DNA of 64,000 nt from Rheum nobile (lineage: Eukaryota; Streptophyta; Magnoliopsida; Caryophyllales; Polygonaceae): the NCBI GenBank assembly GCA_027886185.1, contig WOAB01000040.1:4464001-4528000 (forward strand), written 5' to 3'. This document shows, piece after piece, positions 21,774-34,400 of this stretch (the stretch's first letter is position 1; every line of letters starts with the position of its first letter). A model generated the notes under the pieces. That model did not search any database. It worked only from the letters and a program-made list of their open reading frames with translations, and was not told the origin of the DNA. The position numbers and the translations under genes are program-made.

Positions 21774-23757
21774 ATGAATCGGTGGTGCGAGTTCCATGGA
21801 GACCACGGACACTCGACAGACGAATGCATAGCTCTCCGTAAAGAAGTCGCAAGACTCCTCGCGCAAGGACTATTGCACGACATAATTTCAGACAGGGCCA
21901 AAGCGACCCTCGATCGAAGGAACCAGGTATCGTCGGATAAACCATCTTCTCCAATTTCCACTAAGATTGTTAACACCATTTTAGGAGAATCAGATGTATG
22001 TGGAAACACGTACTCAGCCGCCAAAAGGCACGCTCGAGAGAGCAAAGGGGACAGACCCGTCCCGACAGAAACAAAACAACCACAGACCTCTGACGCTCCA
22101 GCCATTACCTTCGACGATTTGGAGGCTCAAGAATTAGGCGACCATCATGACGGTCTGGTAATCTCACTCTCAATTAGTAATTGCCTTATTCGCCGCGTAC
22201 TAATCGATACAGGCAGTTCCACCAATTTGTTGACATTGGACGCCTTAAAAGGCATGGGTTTAAGCGAGGACGACTTAACCAGAAACTCCACCCCTTTAGT
22301 CGGGTTCAGTGGAGAAGTTAAGTATACCCAGGGCGAAATCGTGTTAACGACGTATGCAGGTGGAATCAACCAATAGGTAAAGTTCCTAATTCTCGAATGC
22401 CCATCCCCATACAATGCAATCATTGGCAGGCCTTGGATTCACGCCATGAAAGTTGTACCTTCCACTTATCACCAGACGATAAAATTCCCTACTAAGTGGG
22501 GGGTACAGGAGATAAAAGGCGACCAACGGCCTGTTAAGGAATGCTACGTCACTTCAATGAAAGGGGCAGTCGACACATCTCTAGCATAACAATCACAGGA
22601 CGGCGAAAGAACCACACGATACGTCGAGCCAGAAATGGAGCAACTCGACGAAATCGCCCTGGATCCTTCAAAGCCGACACAGACGGTAAGAGTCGGGTCA
22701 GATCTAAGCGACTCGACCAGAGCAGATTTAATCTCTTTTTTTACGATCCCACTCTAACTGTTTTGCTTGGTCACACGAAGACATGGTGGAGATATCCCCA
22801 GATATTATTACTCACAAACTGAATGTAGATCCCACACATCCTCCCGTCAAGCAAAAGAGAAGAAAGTTTGCACCGGAACGCAACAAGATCGTAGACGACG
22901 AGGTAAAAAATCTACTTGAAACAGGCAAAATAAAGGAAGTCAAATACCCAGATTGGCTGGCAAACGTCGTGGTGGTTCAGAAGAAGAACGGAAAATGGAG
23001 GGTATGCATCGACTTCACAGATCTAAACAAAGCATGTCCAAAAGACTCCTTCCCCCTGCCACACATCGACGCTATGGTCGACGCGACCGTAGGACACGAA
23101 ATGTTAACATTCATGGACGCGTTCAGTGGCTACAATCAAATTCTCATGGATCCTGACGATCGAGAAAAAATGGCTTTCATAACAAGTCAAGGTATGTATT
23201 GTTACAAAGTAATGTCGTTCGGACTAAAAAATGCAGGGGCCACGTACCAAAGGCTAGTAAACAAATAGTTCAAAGACCAAATCGGTGATACAATGGAAGT
23301 CTACATCGACGATATGCTCGTCAAATCCAAAAAAGCAGGGGATCACATCGAACACCTAAAGGAAGCCTTCGAGGTACTGGAAAGGTACAATATGAAATTG
23401 AATACGACTAAGTGTTCTTTTGGAGTATCTTCAGGAAATGTTTTAGGGTACATGGTCACTCAAAGAGGGATAGAAGCTAGTCCCGATCAAATAAAGGCCA
23501 TCGTCAACCTCAGATCCCCTCGATGCGTCAAAGACGTCCAGAAACTAACAGGACGGATAGCAGCATTTAATAGATTCATATCCAAGTCGTCGGATAAATG
23601 CAGACTTTTCTACGAAGCCCTGAAGAAAAATAAATCGTTCGACTGGACAGCTACACATGAGCAGGCCTTCCAAGATCTAAAAGCATATTTAGCAAGCCCA
23701 CTCCTATTGGCTAAACCAAAAGACGACGAACCACTGCCGCTATATCTAGTGGTGTCA
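21774..23757 (+). pseudogene. Tat-like Gypsy protease, RT and partial RNase H
   Basis: 21774-22376 begins with a degenerate gag zinc motif (CEFHGDHGHSTDEC) and ends in an aspartic protease with the active site VLIDTGSSTNLLT and a TAG at 22374. RT: 22783-23268 contains VVVVQKKNGKWRVCIDFTDL, DAFSGYNQILM and FGLKNAGATYQRL, ending at TAG; it resumes at 23293 with the catalytic EVYIDDMLVKSK, then LTGRIAAFNRF. The RNase H start, PLYLVVSG, is cut off at about 23757, where the sequence switches to an unrelated element. The residue pattern (YIDDM, DTGSS) is typical of the Athila/Tat branch. Non-functional. Confidence 0.85.
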
Positions 23758-23764
23758 GGATGCT

Positions 23765-24667
23765 TCGGAAATTTCCTCCCTCTTTTTTGATCATGTTGTC
23801 AAGTTACATGGAATCCCTAGGACTATAGTGTCGGATCGGGACCCCAAGTTTATGGGATATTTTTGGAGGACCTTGTGGGGGAAACTAGGAACCAATCTCT
23901 TATTTTCAACTAGTTGTCACCCCTAAACGGATGGCCAAACCGAGGTAACCAACCGCACCTTAGGAGCCTTGCTTAGAGCCGTCCTTAGGGCCAACCCACG
24001 CAAGTGGGAGGACTTACTTTCGTATGTTGAGTTTGTGTATAATAGGTCCATGCACACGGTGACCAAGCTCACCCCGTTCGTGGTAGTCTACGGCCGAAAC
24101 CCCATCACTCCTCTTGACATGGTGCCTCACCCCTTGGGCATAGCCGAGCACCCTCAAGGCACCAAGCAAGCTGACTTCATCCGAGAGCTCCATGAGCGCA
24201 CCCGAACCCAACTCGAGCGGCGCCACCCAATATGAGAGCCACGCAAACAAATGCCGACGACGTGTCGTCTTTGCCCCAGGTGACCTTGTGTGGGTCCATT
24301 TGCGCAAGGAGAGGTTCAAAGACCACCGCAAGTCCAAGCTCAACCCACGCGGTGATGGCCCATTCCGAATCCTCCACCGCTTTTGGGACAATGCTTATGA
24401 AGTCGACCTCCCCGACAAGTACGGTGCCCATCCAACCTTCAATGTGGTCGATCTTACCCATTGGGGACAATTCTCCCTCAAGAAGGGGAGAGTGATGAGT
24501 GCCAACCACCCATGAACAAGGAGCTTCAAGGCCCGGTGACTAGGGCCCGGGCCCGAGCCATGGCCCAAGCCATCACCGCCCTAGTCCACCGTGCCCTCAC
24601 GAGCCAAGGCACCGAAGAGCCGCCAACCCAAGGCCCGAGCCTACGCTTGTGCCTCACCTCGGAGTAG
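23765..24667 (+). pseudogene. Integrase 3' part of a different Gypsy element
   Basis: Begins inside an integrase core: FFDHVVKLHGIPRTIVSDRDPKF, LGTNLLFSTSCHP, then a TAG in place of the codon before TDGQTEVTNRT. The next frame (23969-24235) continues WEDLLSYVEFVYNRSMH and PFVVVYGRNP. After a frameshift, 24192-24515 gives GDLVWVHLRKERF, GPFRILHRFWDNAYEVDLP and TFNVVDLTHW, the integrase C-terminal domain of chromovirus-type Gypsy elements. The style of these motifs differs from the Tat-like element upstream, so this is a separate element joined at about 23760. Confidence 0.8.
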
Positions 24668-24689
24668 TCAAGGTGCCGACGCCTCAATG

Positions 24690-25340
24690 CCACGACACTC
24701 AAGCATCTGATGCTTCGATTCCAAGGCACTCAAGCACGCGCCCTTATCCAAGCCTTTATGGCTTTTATCCCATTTCCTTTTTTGTTAACTAATCATGTAT
24801 TTGTCTTTCTATTTTGGGCGTGTGGACCCATTTGCATATGGGCTCCTAGTCCACCAAAACCCTAGACTATTTAAGCCACTATTGGCTTCCTTTGTTCATT
24901 AATTGAAGAATAGAGAAGTGGAATATTGCCTTGGGTTAGAGCAACACCTCCCCTACGGTCTCCACTTATTTCTTTCAACTCAAGCTCTCAAATCCCTTCT
25001 TCTCTCCCTCTCAATCTCACTTTCTCTCAAGCAAATCTCCCAAACTTGTTAGATCCAAGCTCCCACCAGCCAAGGAACCTCCAAGAGAGGTTCCCTTGGC
25101 CCCTTTGCCACACGCCGCCAGCCGGGCCTCCCCTTGGTTGGCTTCCCTCCTTCTGCGGCCAACCTTCAACCCCCTCGGCATCCCCTCAGCGCTTCCACCT
25201 TCCCACGACCTTTGAGTCTCTCCCAAGAGCCTTAGGAGGTCGTCCAACCCCAAGAGAGAAGGAAGAAACCCTTGCCCGATCATTTTCTAGCTTCTTGGGA
25301 AGAAAAGCTTGTCTAGGAGGCTTGATTCTCATCATGGTTG
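24690..25340 (+). repeat. Probable 3' LTR of the second Gypsy element
   Basis: Directly follows the integrase end. It contains a TATA-like CTATTTAAGCC near 24868 and a C/T-rich leader-like stretch (TTCTCTCCCTCTCAATC). Limits are uncertain: it may start at TGATGCTTCG (24710) and end near CTCATCA (25333). The ORFs in it are compositional. Confidence 0.5.
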
Positions 25341-28300
25341 ACAACCCGGAACGATCGGAAAGGATAAAATCAAATTAAAACGATCGAATTTGGCATCCGA
25401 GCGCTAAAATACTGGTTTTCGAACTTGAATGAACCTGGATAGAAATCTCGTCTAATTAAGTCTAGTAACTTAGGGGTTTATTAGGAAACAACCTTATTAA
25501 CAACCCAGATTTGTCGGAACGGATTGATTTGGTTCAAAACAATCGAATTTTGCAGATTTGTGCAAACCCTAACTGAAGAACAAGGTTGCATTCGAGGCTG
25601 CTTGAGCTAATAGAAGAATTTGCCCATTCTTCTAATTTATGGCCCCATTTTCTTCCTAATTACGTGTGTGGTCATGCTCTTTTTGAATATTGCGCGTTGT
25701 GCCCAACTTATTTCAATTTGTGGCAATTATGCCCTTATTTCCATACCAAATTATAATAAAGTTCCCAAGCTTTATTTTATAACTTAATCCTACCTGTTAA
25801 ACACTCTCTACTTTATTAATGTAACCTTATAATAAGTTGTACAAAAATTATTCAATACATAATTTTTGACTTAAGTTAAGGTTGATTTAAATTATTATTT
25901 TCTTTAAAAGAAATAAAGTAAATACCATAAACTTTATTATTATCCTCAAAATAGGAATTGCTTTGATACCCTTATGATAAAATAAGGTTTATTACAAAGC
26001 AAGAGAGAGATGACATGCCCAAGGCTAGGGCGGGCCCTAGCACTCTCCTAAATCTAATCCTAAGTATAAATTGATAAAATAACATAAATATTAAAGTCTA
26101 ACAAGAAACTACTAAAAATAGTAAGAGAAGAAACTTTCAATCTCACATATTGTCACAAATAGTAAGTTTTAAAACTGAAACTAAGGATAGACATGCAACA
26201 TCCCTTGCATGTGGGTGAGTCAAAACGTAGCTAGATCTCCAAGTTAGTGCGTATCTAAGGAGGCTTAAACCTCTTTCTTGGTGGCCTTCGATGTCTTCCA
26301 TGATATAAGCGAAGAAGCCTTGTCCACATGTCATCATAAGTATGTTATCTTTCTAAGCCATGAATTATTTAAATTATGTTAACCTTATGTTAATCATACT
26401 TTAAATAAACTTATCAATTTTAACCTAAATTATTTAAATTAAGATTACCAATATGTTAATTAAGATTTAAATAAAGTTAAGTTTATAAGGTTATGCAACT
26501 TCAGCTTTGAATTAACTTAATTTAAAATTTCATTCATCATAAATTTGGGTTAGAATGTATATATAAACTTTGAGTAAAGTTATAAATAAGTTTGGACAAT
26601 TTTCATAATTTTTGAAAAAGTGAATTAATGGCATTTTTGTCACAAATGGAAAAATTGGGCAAAATGTACAATTAGGCTGGAAGAGGGGAGCGACCATCAT
26701 TTTTTTCTTCCTCCTTGGGTCGGCCGACTCCAAGCTCCATTTCCATGGAGTTTTGTCCCATTTTTTTGCCCAATTCCACCAAATTGAATCATGGGCCTTA
26801 AAGATATATTAATCCCGAATCCAATCCCTCTAAAATCGGGATTTTTAACAACCCTAATAGAAAGGTATTCACCCTTAAAGATAAACAGTCCGGTAAATGA
26901 ATTTTCGGATAGAAATCCAAAATTCAATCTCGTTTTAGATCCGTTTGAGCCGAAATTTGAGGGATCTGAAAGCTATCTTCAAGAGCTTTAATTCCCTTAT
27001 AAATACCCCCTCACCCATGATAGAATTCCATCCAATTTCGAGAGTTAGGTTTCAGTTGTTTCCAGAAAAATTCATGAGCTTCCAAGTTAAAATTCTCCTT
27101 GTTATGGCATCTCTAGTTACGATTCAAGTATACAAATCTTATTCTTGAAGTCACAAATCCAAAGACAACAACCACAAGCCAGTTGGTGGTAAAACGAGTC
27201 TGAATCGAGCCGTTCTTTGACGAGGTGTCGTTCGTGCAACCGGTAAAGGCCAATTCTGATGTTTATTTTTATTTTATTTAATTAATCACGATTATGTATA
27301 CTAATTGGGATTAATTAGATTTACATTGGGTTAATTTAATTTTAGGAGTGTTAAAATTAAATAAAATATATTTTAGGATATTATCTTAGATTGTAAATTG
27401 TTAATATGTAACATTACAATTGGATAATATGTTGGGTTATACAATGTGATAAATAAATTAAATAACTAATTTATTTATGTTATGATTATTTAGAATATAC
27501 GACTAAAGAATTTTGGTATCATATAAATAATCGTATATCATGTAGCCTCGATAATTGATTTATTTATACTTAAATAAATCCATTGAAAACGAGACAAATA
27601 TCGTTCAATTTTCGTTATTGAATAAATTATATAATCATAATTTTTTTTGTGAATTGGATACGTCTCGGAATCATCAAGAATCCAGTTCGTCGATGAGAAT
27701 CGATCTTCTCTCGAACGTCAACACGTCGTTTTCCGACAAAAAGACTTAAGACAAGTGGTGGTTCACTCTTGTATTTATTCCATATTTTTCTTAATTGACA
27801 ATTAATCAATTGTTTTAATTAAGTTGTGATAAATATTCTTAAATTGTGTTTGAGAACTTGTGTGATATGGTGTGGATACATATGAATTATATACTAGATT
27901 GTATATATTGCTAGTGACGACCCTTTTATATATAATTAAAATTATAGGGTGCTAGTTGAACTTTGGTGTGAACTTGTATGCTTAGTTAGCACGAGTATTC
28001 ATAGGAACGCTATATACCTCGTGAGGTTTAGCTGTTTCTTTATAACTTGGTATTAGGAGGATTATTGTCATAATACTTTTGGGCATGACCTATTCTTATT
28101 CGAATATAAGTGGTGGTACACTTAGTTAGTGCCGTTATTTGAGATTCGTCCCATGATATATCTCGTATCGAGATTGGTGTGGATTAAAAGCTTCAACGTA
28201 AATGCACGTTTTTGAATTAAATAAGATAAGTACTTTTATGCATATAATTAATATACTTCGAGCGAGAAGTACAATGTGGAAACTGCTCGGGCTCCTGTCT

Positions 28301-28378
28301 AAAGTAAGTTTCCTTTTCAATCTGAATTCGCATTGTGCGGTGAGGTTAGTTGAGAACCCAAATAGACAAAGAAGTCGT
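25340..28378 (+). repeat. Old LTR-derived sequence related to 58978-61210
   Basis: The last 640 bp (about 27740-28378) align by eye with the reverse complement of 59640-60300: shared blocks include GCTTAGTTAGCACGAGTATTC, TAGGAACGCTAT, GGTATTAGGAGGAT and CGCATTGTGCGGTGAGGTT (CGCATTGCGCGGTGAGGTT there). It stops abruptly at 28378. The first part is AT-rich and holds a TTATAAATACCCC promoter-like site near 26998. I read it as a degraded long LTR of the same Gypsy family, truncated on the right. Confidence 0.6.
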
Positions 28379-28379
28379 T

Positions 28380-28950
28380 TTTTTTTAATCTTATGTGATC
28401 ATTATTAGTGTTCCTAAAAAATCTTATGTGATCATCATGTTACCATTTATATAAATTTATATAGTTAAACTATAAGAAGTAACACATCTAATAAGGTAAA
28501 ATATATATTATAAATAATATTATTTACAAATTAGAAGAAACTAATAAGAAAAAAAGATATAAATAATCTTTAAGAGGATAATGTTTATAATTAAGGTAGG
28601 TTATTTTAGGCAAAAAAAATAAAATATTAAAATATTAAAATTAGAGAAGGATAAAATTATAATTATATATTGAGATTTGCCTACACGACATACTTCACGA
28701 GTTGACACATATGATAGATAATTATGATTTTAGTATAGTATATAATATATATATATATATAGAATATAGATTCTCATTAGCAAATTATAATTTCATTAAC
28801 GAATAAGAAAATTGGCAATACGCGACCTTTAAAAATTGGCAAGCATTACTTTTGTTTTTGGATAAGGTAAGAATTTGAGTTACCGACATAACAATGCCGG
28901 CCTCTCGGATAAACTAGTTAAAAACAACACAGACAAGCAAATGAAAATAC
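28380..28950. other. AT-rich stretch, no gene
   Basis: Composed mostly of A/T with a short (AT)n near 28748. A TCTTATGTGATCAT motif is repeated at 28388 and 28422. Nothing else is supportable. Confidence 0.6.
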
Positions 28951-29331
28951 AACAAAGCAAAAGTGAGCTACATGACTAGGGAGAGTGATGAGTCAAGCAC
29001 AATCAACGAACAGTGCCACCAGATGACGGGTTAAACATGAAACAATCCTGGACAAAGGTTGAATGAACAACCATGACGTTGTCCCCACCTAAATAAAGGA
29101 TCTTCAGGAGTCTCGACCACCCTGATGTTGCCTTCTAAGGGATCTTCAGGAGCCTCAAACACAACTACGACCACAACTAGAACAACTTGATCTCCACCCT
29201 GAATCAGCTCAACAAAAGCAAAGAAGTACAACATACAAGCTTGCACACAGAAACACGAAAACCAAACTCAAAACTCAAATAGTGGGGTAAAAGAGTAGCC
29301 AGTAAGCTATTGCGGTCACTTTGGGTCGAGG

Positions 29332-29475
29332 TCTTCCATCTAGTAATCCTCCTCGCCAATTATCTTGTTGATGGCGGCGACAATTGAGGCCTTCAACAAA
29401 GCGTTGGTGCCATGGGCGAGCTTGTCGACATCGGTGAACGCGGCGCCAGGGTTGAGGTTGTCGTAGGGGGTCGCC
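29332..29475 (-). other. Short unassigned ORF
   Basis: On the minus strand from ATG near 29475: MATPYDNLNPGAAFTDVDKL, then a helix-like stretch ending NKIIGEEDY and a stop at the end of a GC-rich block. It has coding-like codon use but I do not recognise it. It lies just downstream of the DUF4220 remnant and could be its captured or fused 3' exon. Confidence 0.25.
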
Positions 29476-29659
29476 ATGGAGCTTTTTGATGGCATGGGTA
29501 GATATGGGAGATATGGGGTGGCGGTAGCTAGGATGTCGCCGGATCTCTCCAGTCAGAGGTGGTCGGAGCTTCTCGCTCAGGGGTGGCCGAAGCTCTTCGC
29601 TGAGAGGAAAACCACCAGACATATGATATTTCACTTCCTTTCGAAAGATATTTGTGGGT

Positions 29660-30112
29660 TGGTCTTAATGTCGGATCCGTGTCAGGAGGCAAGGCGAGGC
29701 AAGGCGGAGTGGGTCTTGATGCAGGATGAAACCGAAAAGGTGCGGTGCCGGAGAAGTGGGTGAAGAAGAGGACGGCGGTACGCAGCCAAAGCTCGTTGTC
29801 CTCGAGGGAGAGGGCGGTGATGAGGTCGGGGTCGCCGAGGTGGACCAGGAGGAAGGGGGCTCAGAAGGAGAGGAGGTCGGCGTGGGTGGCATAGGATGCG
29901 GCGGATCTGGAGGAGTAGTTGGGGATGAGGCCGACAACTTGGATGGCCACGTAGTCGGCAAGGAGGTAGGCAAGCCAGATGGTGAACACCACCGCGGTGT
30001 TGGCGGTCTTCTTGCGGAAGGGGGCGACCATGATGAGGATGACCTGGAGGCCCAGGCTGAGGAGGATTAAGCTGCGGAGGTTCCATATGCTTCATAGGGT
30101 CTTGAGGTGTGC
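29660..30112 (-). pseudogene. DUF4220 membrane protein fragment
   Basis: The reverse strand reads SIWNLRSLILLSLGLQVILI, APFRKKTANTAVVFTIWLAY, LLADYVAIQVVGLIP and then APFLLVHLGDPDLITALSLE with EDNELWLR. This is the hallmark N-terminal half of plant DUF4220 proteins, which carry several membrane helices. Lesions: TGA after KTL just upstream of SIWNLR, and TGA in place of Trp in the expected SFWAPFLL. The remainder of the family (DUF594 end) is missing. The block is very GC-rich compared with its surroundings. The family's function is unknown to me. Confidence 0.7.
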
Positions 30113-30415
30113 CAACAAGGCCAGGGTTCTCAAACGTCGGCGGCGGCCGGTTGCAAGTTTAGGGTTAAAGGGTGGGTACTGGATAGTAAAGAGAGCATTT
30201 TTTCATTATTTTTGGTTTTGGAAAGCATCACTTTTAAATCTTCTAATTCAAGTCGTATCGAAACAAGTTCATTACTTTACCTTGGCCCTTTTTATAGATA
30301 TTTTCCTTGTAATATCATTTTTAATATTAATACATACAGTAATAAATATATAAGAACTCCCTATATTGGATAAATTTTCTACAGCGGGTGTTCAAGTGTA
30401 AAATATCATATATGA

Positions 30416-31412
30416 GAGCATCCGTAACAGGGGCTTATTGTGTTTTTTGGAATAAAATATTCAAATGTTCAAATAAGCCGGTCTCGGAGGCTTAAATTTT
30501 GGGCCAAATTTAAGCCCCATCCATCCGGCTTATTCCTATGTCGCGTTTGGTTCATTTTTATTTTTTTTCGGACTTAAAAGGCAAAACGACGCGTTTTGGC
30601 CAAAAACGGGCCAAAACGCGTCGCTTAAAGCAAGTAGCCAAACAGCTGCTTGCTTTAAGCAGCGTCACGTGGCGCATTATTACTGGGCGCGCGAGAGCGG
30701 CCCAGATTGCGCCACGTGGCACGTAATCGGACGGCCAACGATTTTCGCTGGCCATCCGATTTTTTAATCTTAAAATCGAAATATCTTTTTTATTTTACAT
30801 TAAAAAAAATACTATAATTCTAATTGCATTTTTATCTATCCATAGACATCCATTATGACTATGTAATTATTCTTTTTGATATTTTTTATTGTATTTTGTA
30901 TATTATTAATTGAAAATAAATAATATTAATATTATTTATGGTGGTTTAAATATAAAATTACACTAATTTATTTTATTTACATTTAAATGAAATTATGGAT
31001 ATTTAAAACTATAAAAATATACTAACTAAGATTATTTAGACAAGTTTTAATATATACTCATTTAATTTCTTTACAATAAAATGACATTATGGATAGTTTA
31101 AACTACAAATATATACTAACTAAATATTTAGTATATTCTTTATATTAAGTATTTAATGTATTCTTGATATTAAATATTTAATGTAATCTTTATACTAAAT
31201 ATTTATATAAAGGATATATTAAATATTTAATATAAAAAATATATTAAATATTTAATATAAAGATATATTGATAATTTGATATAAATAAAAGGACATAATT
31301 ATAATTTAATATAATCTATAAACCCCTTTAATAAGTCCTCCACTAAAATTAAAAAAATAAATAGGACTTATTGAAGAGATTTATTGATAAAAAATCCTCC
31401 AATAAGCCCTCA
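30416..31412. mobile_element. MITE-like non-coding tract
   Basis: The ends share GGGCTTATTG in inverted orientation (left near 30437, right near 31395). Inside are three successive hairpins (30587-30718) followed by about 600 bp of extreme AT with repeated ATATTAAATATTTAAT motifs. A 50-bp stretch near 30800-30855 recurs inverted at 41783-41832. No ORF and no clear target duplication; the boundaries are provisional. Confidence 0.4.
30587..30718. repeat. Three consecutive inverted repeats
   Basis: Hairpin A: CGACGCGTTTTGGCC (30587-30601) with its perfect complement at 30609-30623. Hairpin B: CTTAAAGCAAGTAGC (30624-30638) with 30645-30659, one G-T pair. Hairpin C: CACGTGGCGCA (30666-30676) with 30708-30718 perfect, enclosing a second stem CTGGGC/GCCCAG (30683-30688 and 30700-30705). 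A and B abut with no gap. Confidence 0.95.
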
Positions 31413-31481
31413 ATAGTTGTTTGCCGTAATTTTAACTAATATAACCCTTGAGGAAAGCCCCTCGAAGTCCGAAGTGAGCAA

Positions 31482-34400
31482 ATGCAGTGCCGAACCCTTC
31501 TCCGCGCAGCTCACAGGCTCTCCGCTTCTCATCAATGGCTTCCTCGCCCTTTCTCTCTCCTCCCTAAGCCCTGCTTCTCGCCTCTTCCACTGCATCCATT
31601 ACCATCACCGACCTCATACTTGTCCTCTAAAATCACAACCACCTATTTCCTTTCCCATAGCAGTGGCGCCAGTATCGGCCACGAGAGCTGCGAACAGGAT
31701 GAGGTCGATAATGGAGGCTCCAGTTGCACCGAGGATGAACTGGTTTCACTTCCACCTGGACTCGGTGCTTCTCCTAATGCGAGGGCGGTGGAGGATGCGT
31801 TTTCGGCGATCGAGCTCGCGCTTGACTCCGTCGTGAAGATCTTCACTATGACGAGTAGTCCAAATTACTTTCTTCCTTGGCAGAACAAGCCCCAACGGGA
31901 GACCATGGGCTCTGGTACACTCCCTCATTTCAAATTCTACTTCTAATTCTAGCAGGGAAACTTAGTTGATACAAATGGATGCTTTTTCCAATTTCAATTT
32001 GACAAATTTTGATAATTTTTGGGGACAAGTTTCAGAGGGATGTTAGAATTTTTATAATAACCTTTTGACAGTTGGACAAGTTATTATTATAGTATACACG
32101 ACATTCTGGTAGGTTTAAATTGATGAACAAAAGGGCGGATTAATAGCAAGCAAGCAGCCGCAATAGGTGGTGCTAGTGGTTGTGCTAGCACTGTCTTTTT
32201 TCCGAGTCCGTTAAATAGGTTTTAAACATGAACTTCCGACTTTGGTGTTGTATTATGGTGTAGGATTTGTTATTCAAGGGAGAAGGATCCTTACAAATGC
32301 TCACGTGGTGGCGGATCATACCTTTGTACTTGTAAGGAAACATGGATCTCCTAATAAGTATAGAGCTGAAGTTCATGCTGTTGGTCATGAATGTGACTTA
32401 GCTATCCTGGTTGTGGAAAATGAAGAATTCTGGCAGGGTATGACTCATTTGGAGCTTGGAGACACCCCATTCTTACAAGAGGCTGTTGCTGTTGTTGGAT
32501 ACCCCCAAGGTAAGGCAGGAGTTTATGGACTTCAATACTCAGTTGCAAATATTTATATTAGGTGGAGTTAGGATTCTCATTGTAATGTTTGTTGGATGAT
32601 ATAATATCGTTGTTAAGCATTATTTACTGCATTATCCGGCTTCTAATAAAAAAATTGGAAGTGATGATGACATGATTGGTTTATTACCTAAAAACAAACT
32701 ACATACTCATTTCAATTTTGTGAGCTACGCTAAACTTCGAAAGAGTAAATTTTGGTGGCAGGTGGAGACAACATTTCTGTAACAAAAGGTGTTGTTTCCA
32801 GAGTAGAGCCAACACAGTATGTACATGGTGCCAGTCAGCTGATGGCTATACAGATTGATGCTGCTATAAATCCTGGGAACAGTGGAGGCCCTGCTATCAT
32901 GGGTGATAAAGTTGCTGGAGTTGCTTTCCAAAATCTTTCAGGTGCAGAGAATATTGGGTAAGTCTTGCTTGGTTTATTTAAGATTTGACGGATAATGTAT
33001 ATCATTTCTTCTAGTTTGGTGTGGTTATTTGTGATGTCTATTCTGTCCATTGTTGAAGATAGAAGGAAAGAAGGATTTGCTCTACTCCTTGTTCATGAAA
33101 AACTATTTTTTCTGTTCATTTTTATAGAAGTATGCTCCTTTTCACTTCATTCACAAATTCTTATTCTTATCACAGATACATCATTCCTGTTCCCGTGATA
33201 AAGCATTTTATCTCTGGAGTGGAAGATTTTGGAAAATATGTGGGCTTCTGCTCTATGGGTTTGTCATGCCAATCAATGGAAAATGTGCAAATCCGTGAAC
33301 ACTTTGGAATGCACCCTGAGATGACGGGTGTTCTTGTTAGTAAAATTAACCCGCTTTCTGATGCACATAAGATTCTAAAGAAAGATGATATTATCATTGC
33401 GTTTGATGGTGTACCCATAGCAAATGATGGCACAGGTATGCTGTAATTAGGTTTTTTTTTTCATTGTGATATGATAAAGCTCTGGTTATTTTGTCATTTG
33501 CCATATTCCTTACCTTGAAGACTTGAGTAAAAATGAATAAGAAATCTGATTATACTTATCTCGTGCTGTATTTCTTTCTTAGCATGTATGTTAGTCTTGA
33601 GCTGAAAGGCTTACTTGCTTTTGAGGTTATTTTTCTCTGAATTGTTAAACATAAGCAGTGATTTTGTTCTCCATCTGTCTAGCTTAGGTTGGGTATGCTG
33701 AAGAATTCAGTTGCTTCCTATGATATGAATTCTATTGTGCTGAAAATTTATTCTCTTCCCAACCCAGTTCCTTTCAGGAATAGAGAGCGGATAACATTTG
33801 ATCATCTAGTCTCTATGAAAAAACCGGATGAGAAAGCAGATGTGAGGGTGTTAAGAGATGGCAAAGAGCTTAATTTCAGCATCATTCTACGTCCTGTAAG
33901 TTTGCTGAGATGAAGTTCTCTTGTAATATACATGAGATTTGCTTTCTTAATATGACCATGTTTGAGATATTTGCGTCTGGCACTGATTTTCCATTCTGTG
34001 GTATTCATATTGATGTTCTACTTGTGGATATGCAGTTGCAGCCTTTGGTTCCAGTCCATCAATTTGATAAGCTTCCTAGTTACTACATATTTGCTGGTCT
34101 TGTTTTCATTCCATTGACCCAGCCATATCTCCATGAGTTTGGAGAAGATTGGTACAATACATCACCTCGTAGATTGTGTGAGCGTGCATTAAAGGAGCAA
34201 CCCAAGAAACCTGATGAACAGCTCGTCATTCTATCTCAGGTTTTCAAATATTTTCTCCCCCCCCTTCCTCTTGAGATTGTGTATTAATCAATATTTTTTT
34301 TACTATATTGTGTTGGAAATATGATGGTTTGCCTCTGCTTGTGAAGGTTGATCTGGTGCTAAATCCTTTAGTTTTTTGACCATTCTGTTATATACCGCAT

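Noticed and set aside
24926..25378. 150-residue Pro/Leu/Ser-rich ORF
   Set aside because: Lies in LTR-like leader sequence with no recognisable domain; open by C/T-rich composition.
29726..30070. Plus-strand Gly/Glu/Val-rich ORF
   Set aside because: Antisense of the DUF4220 fragment; low complexity.
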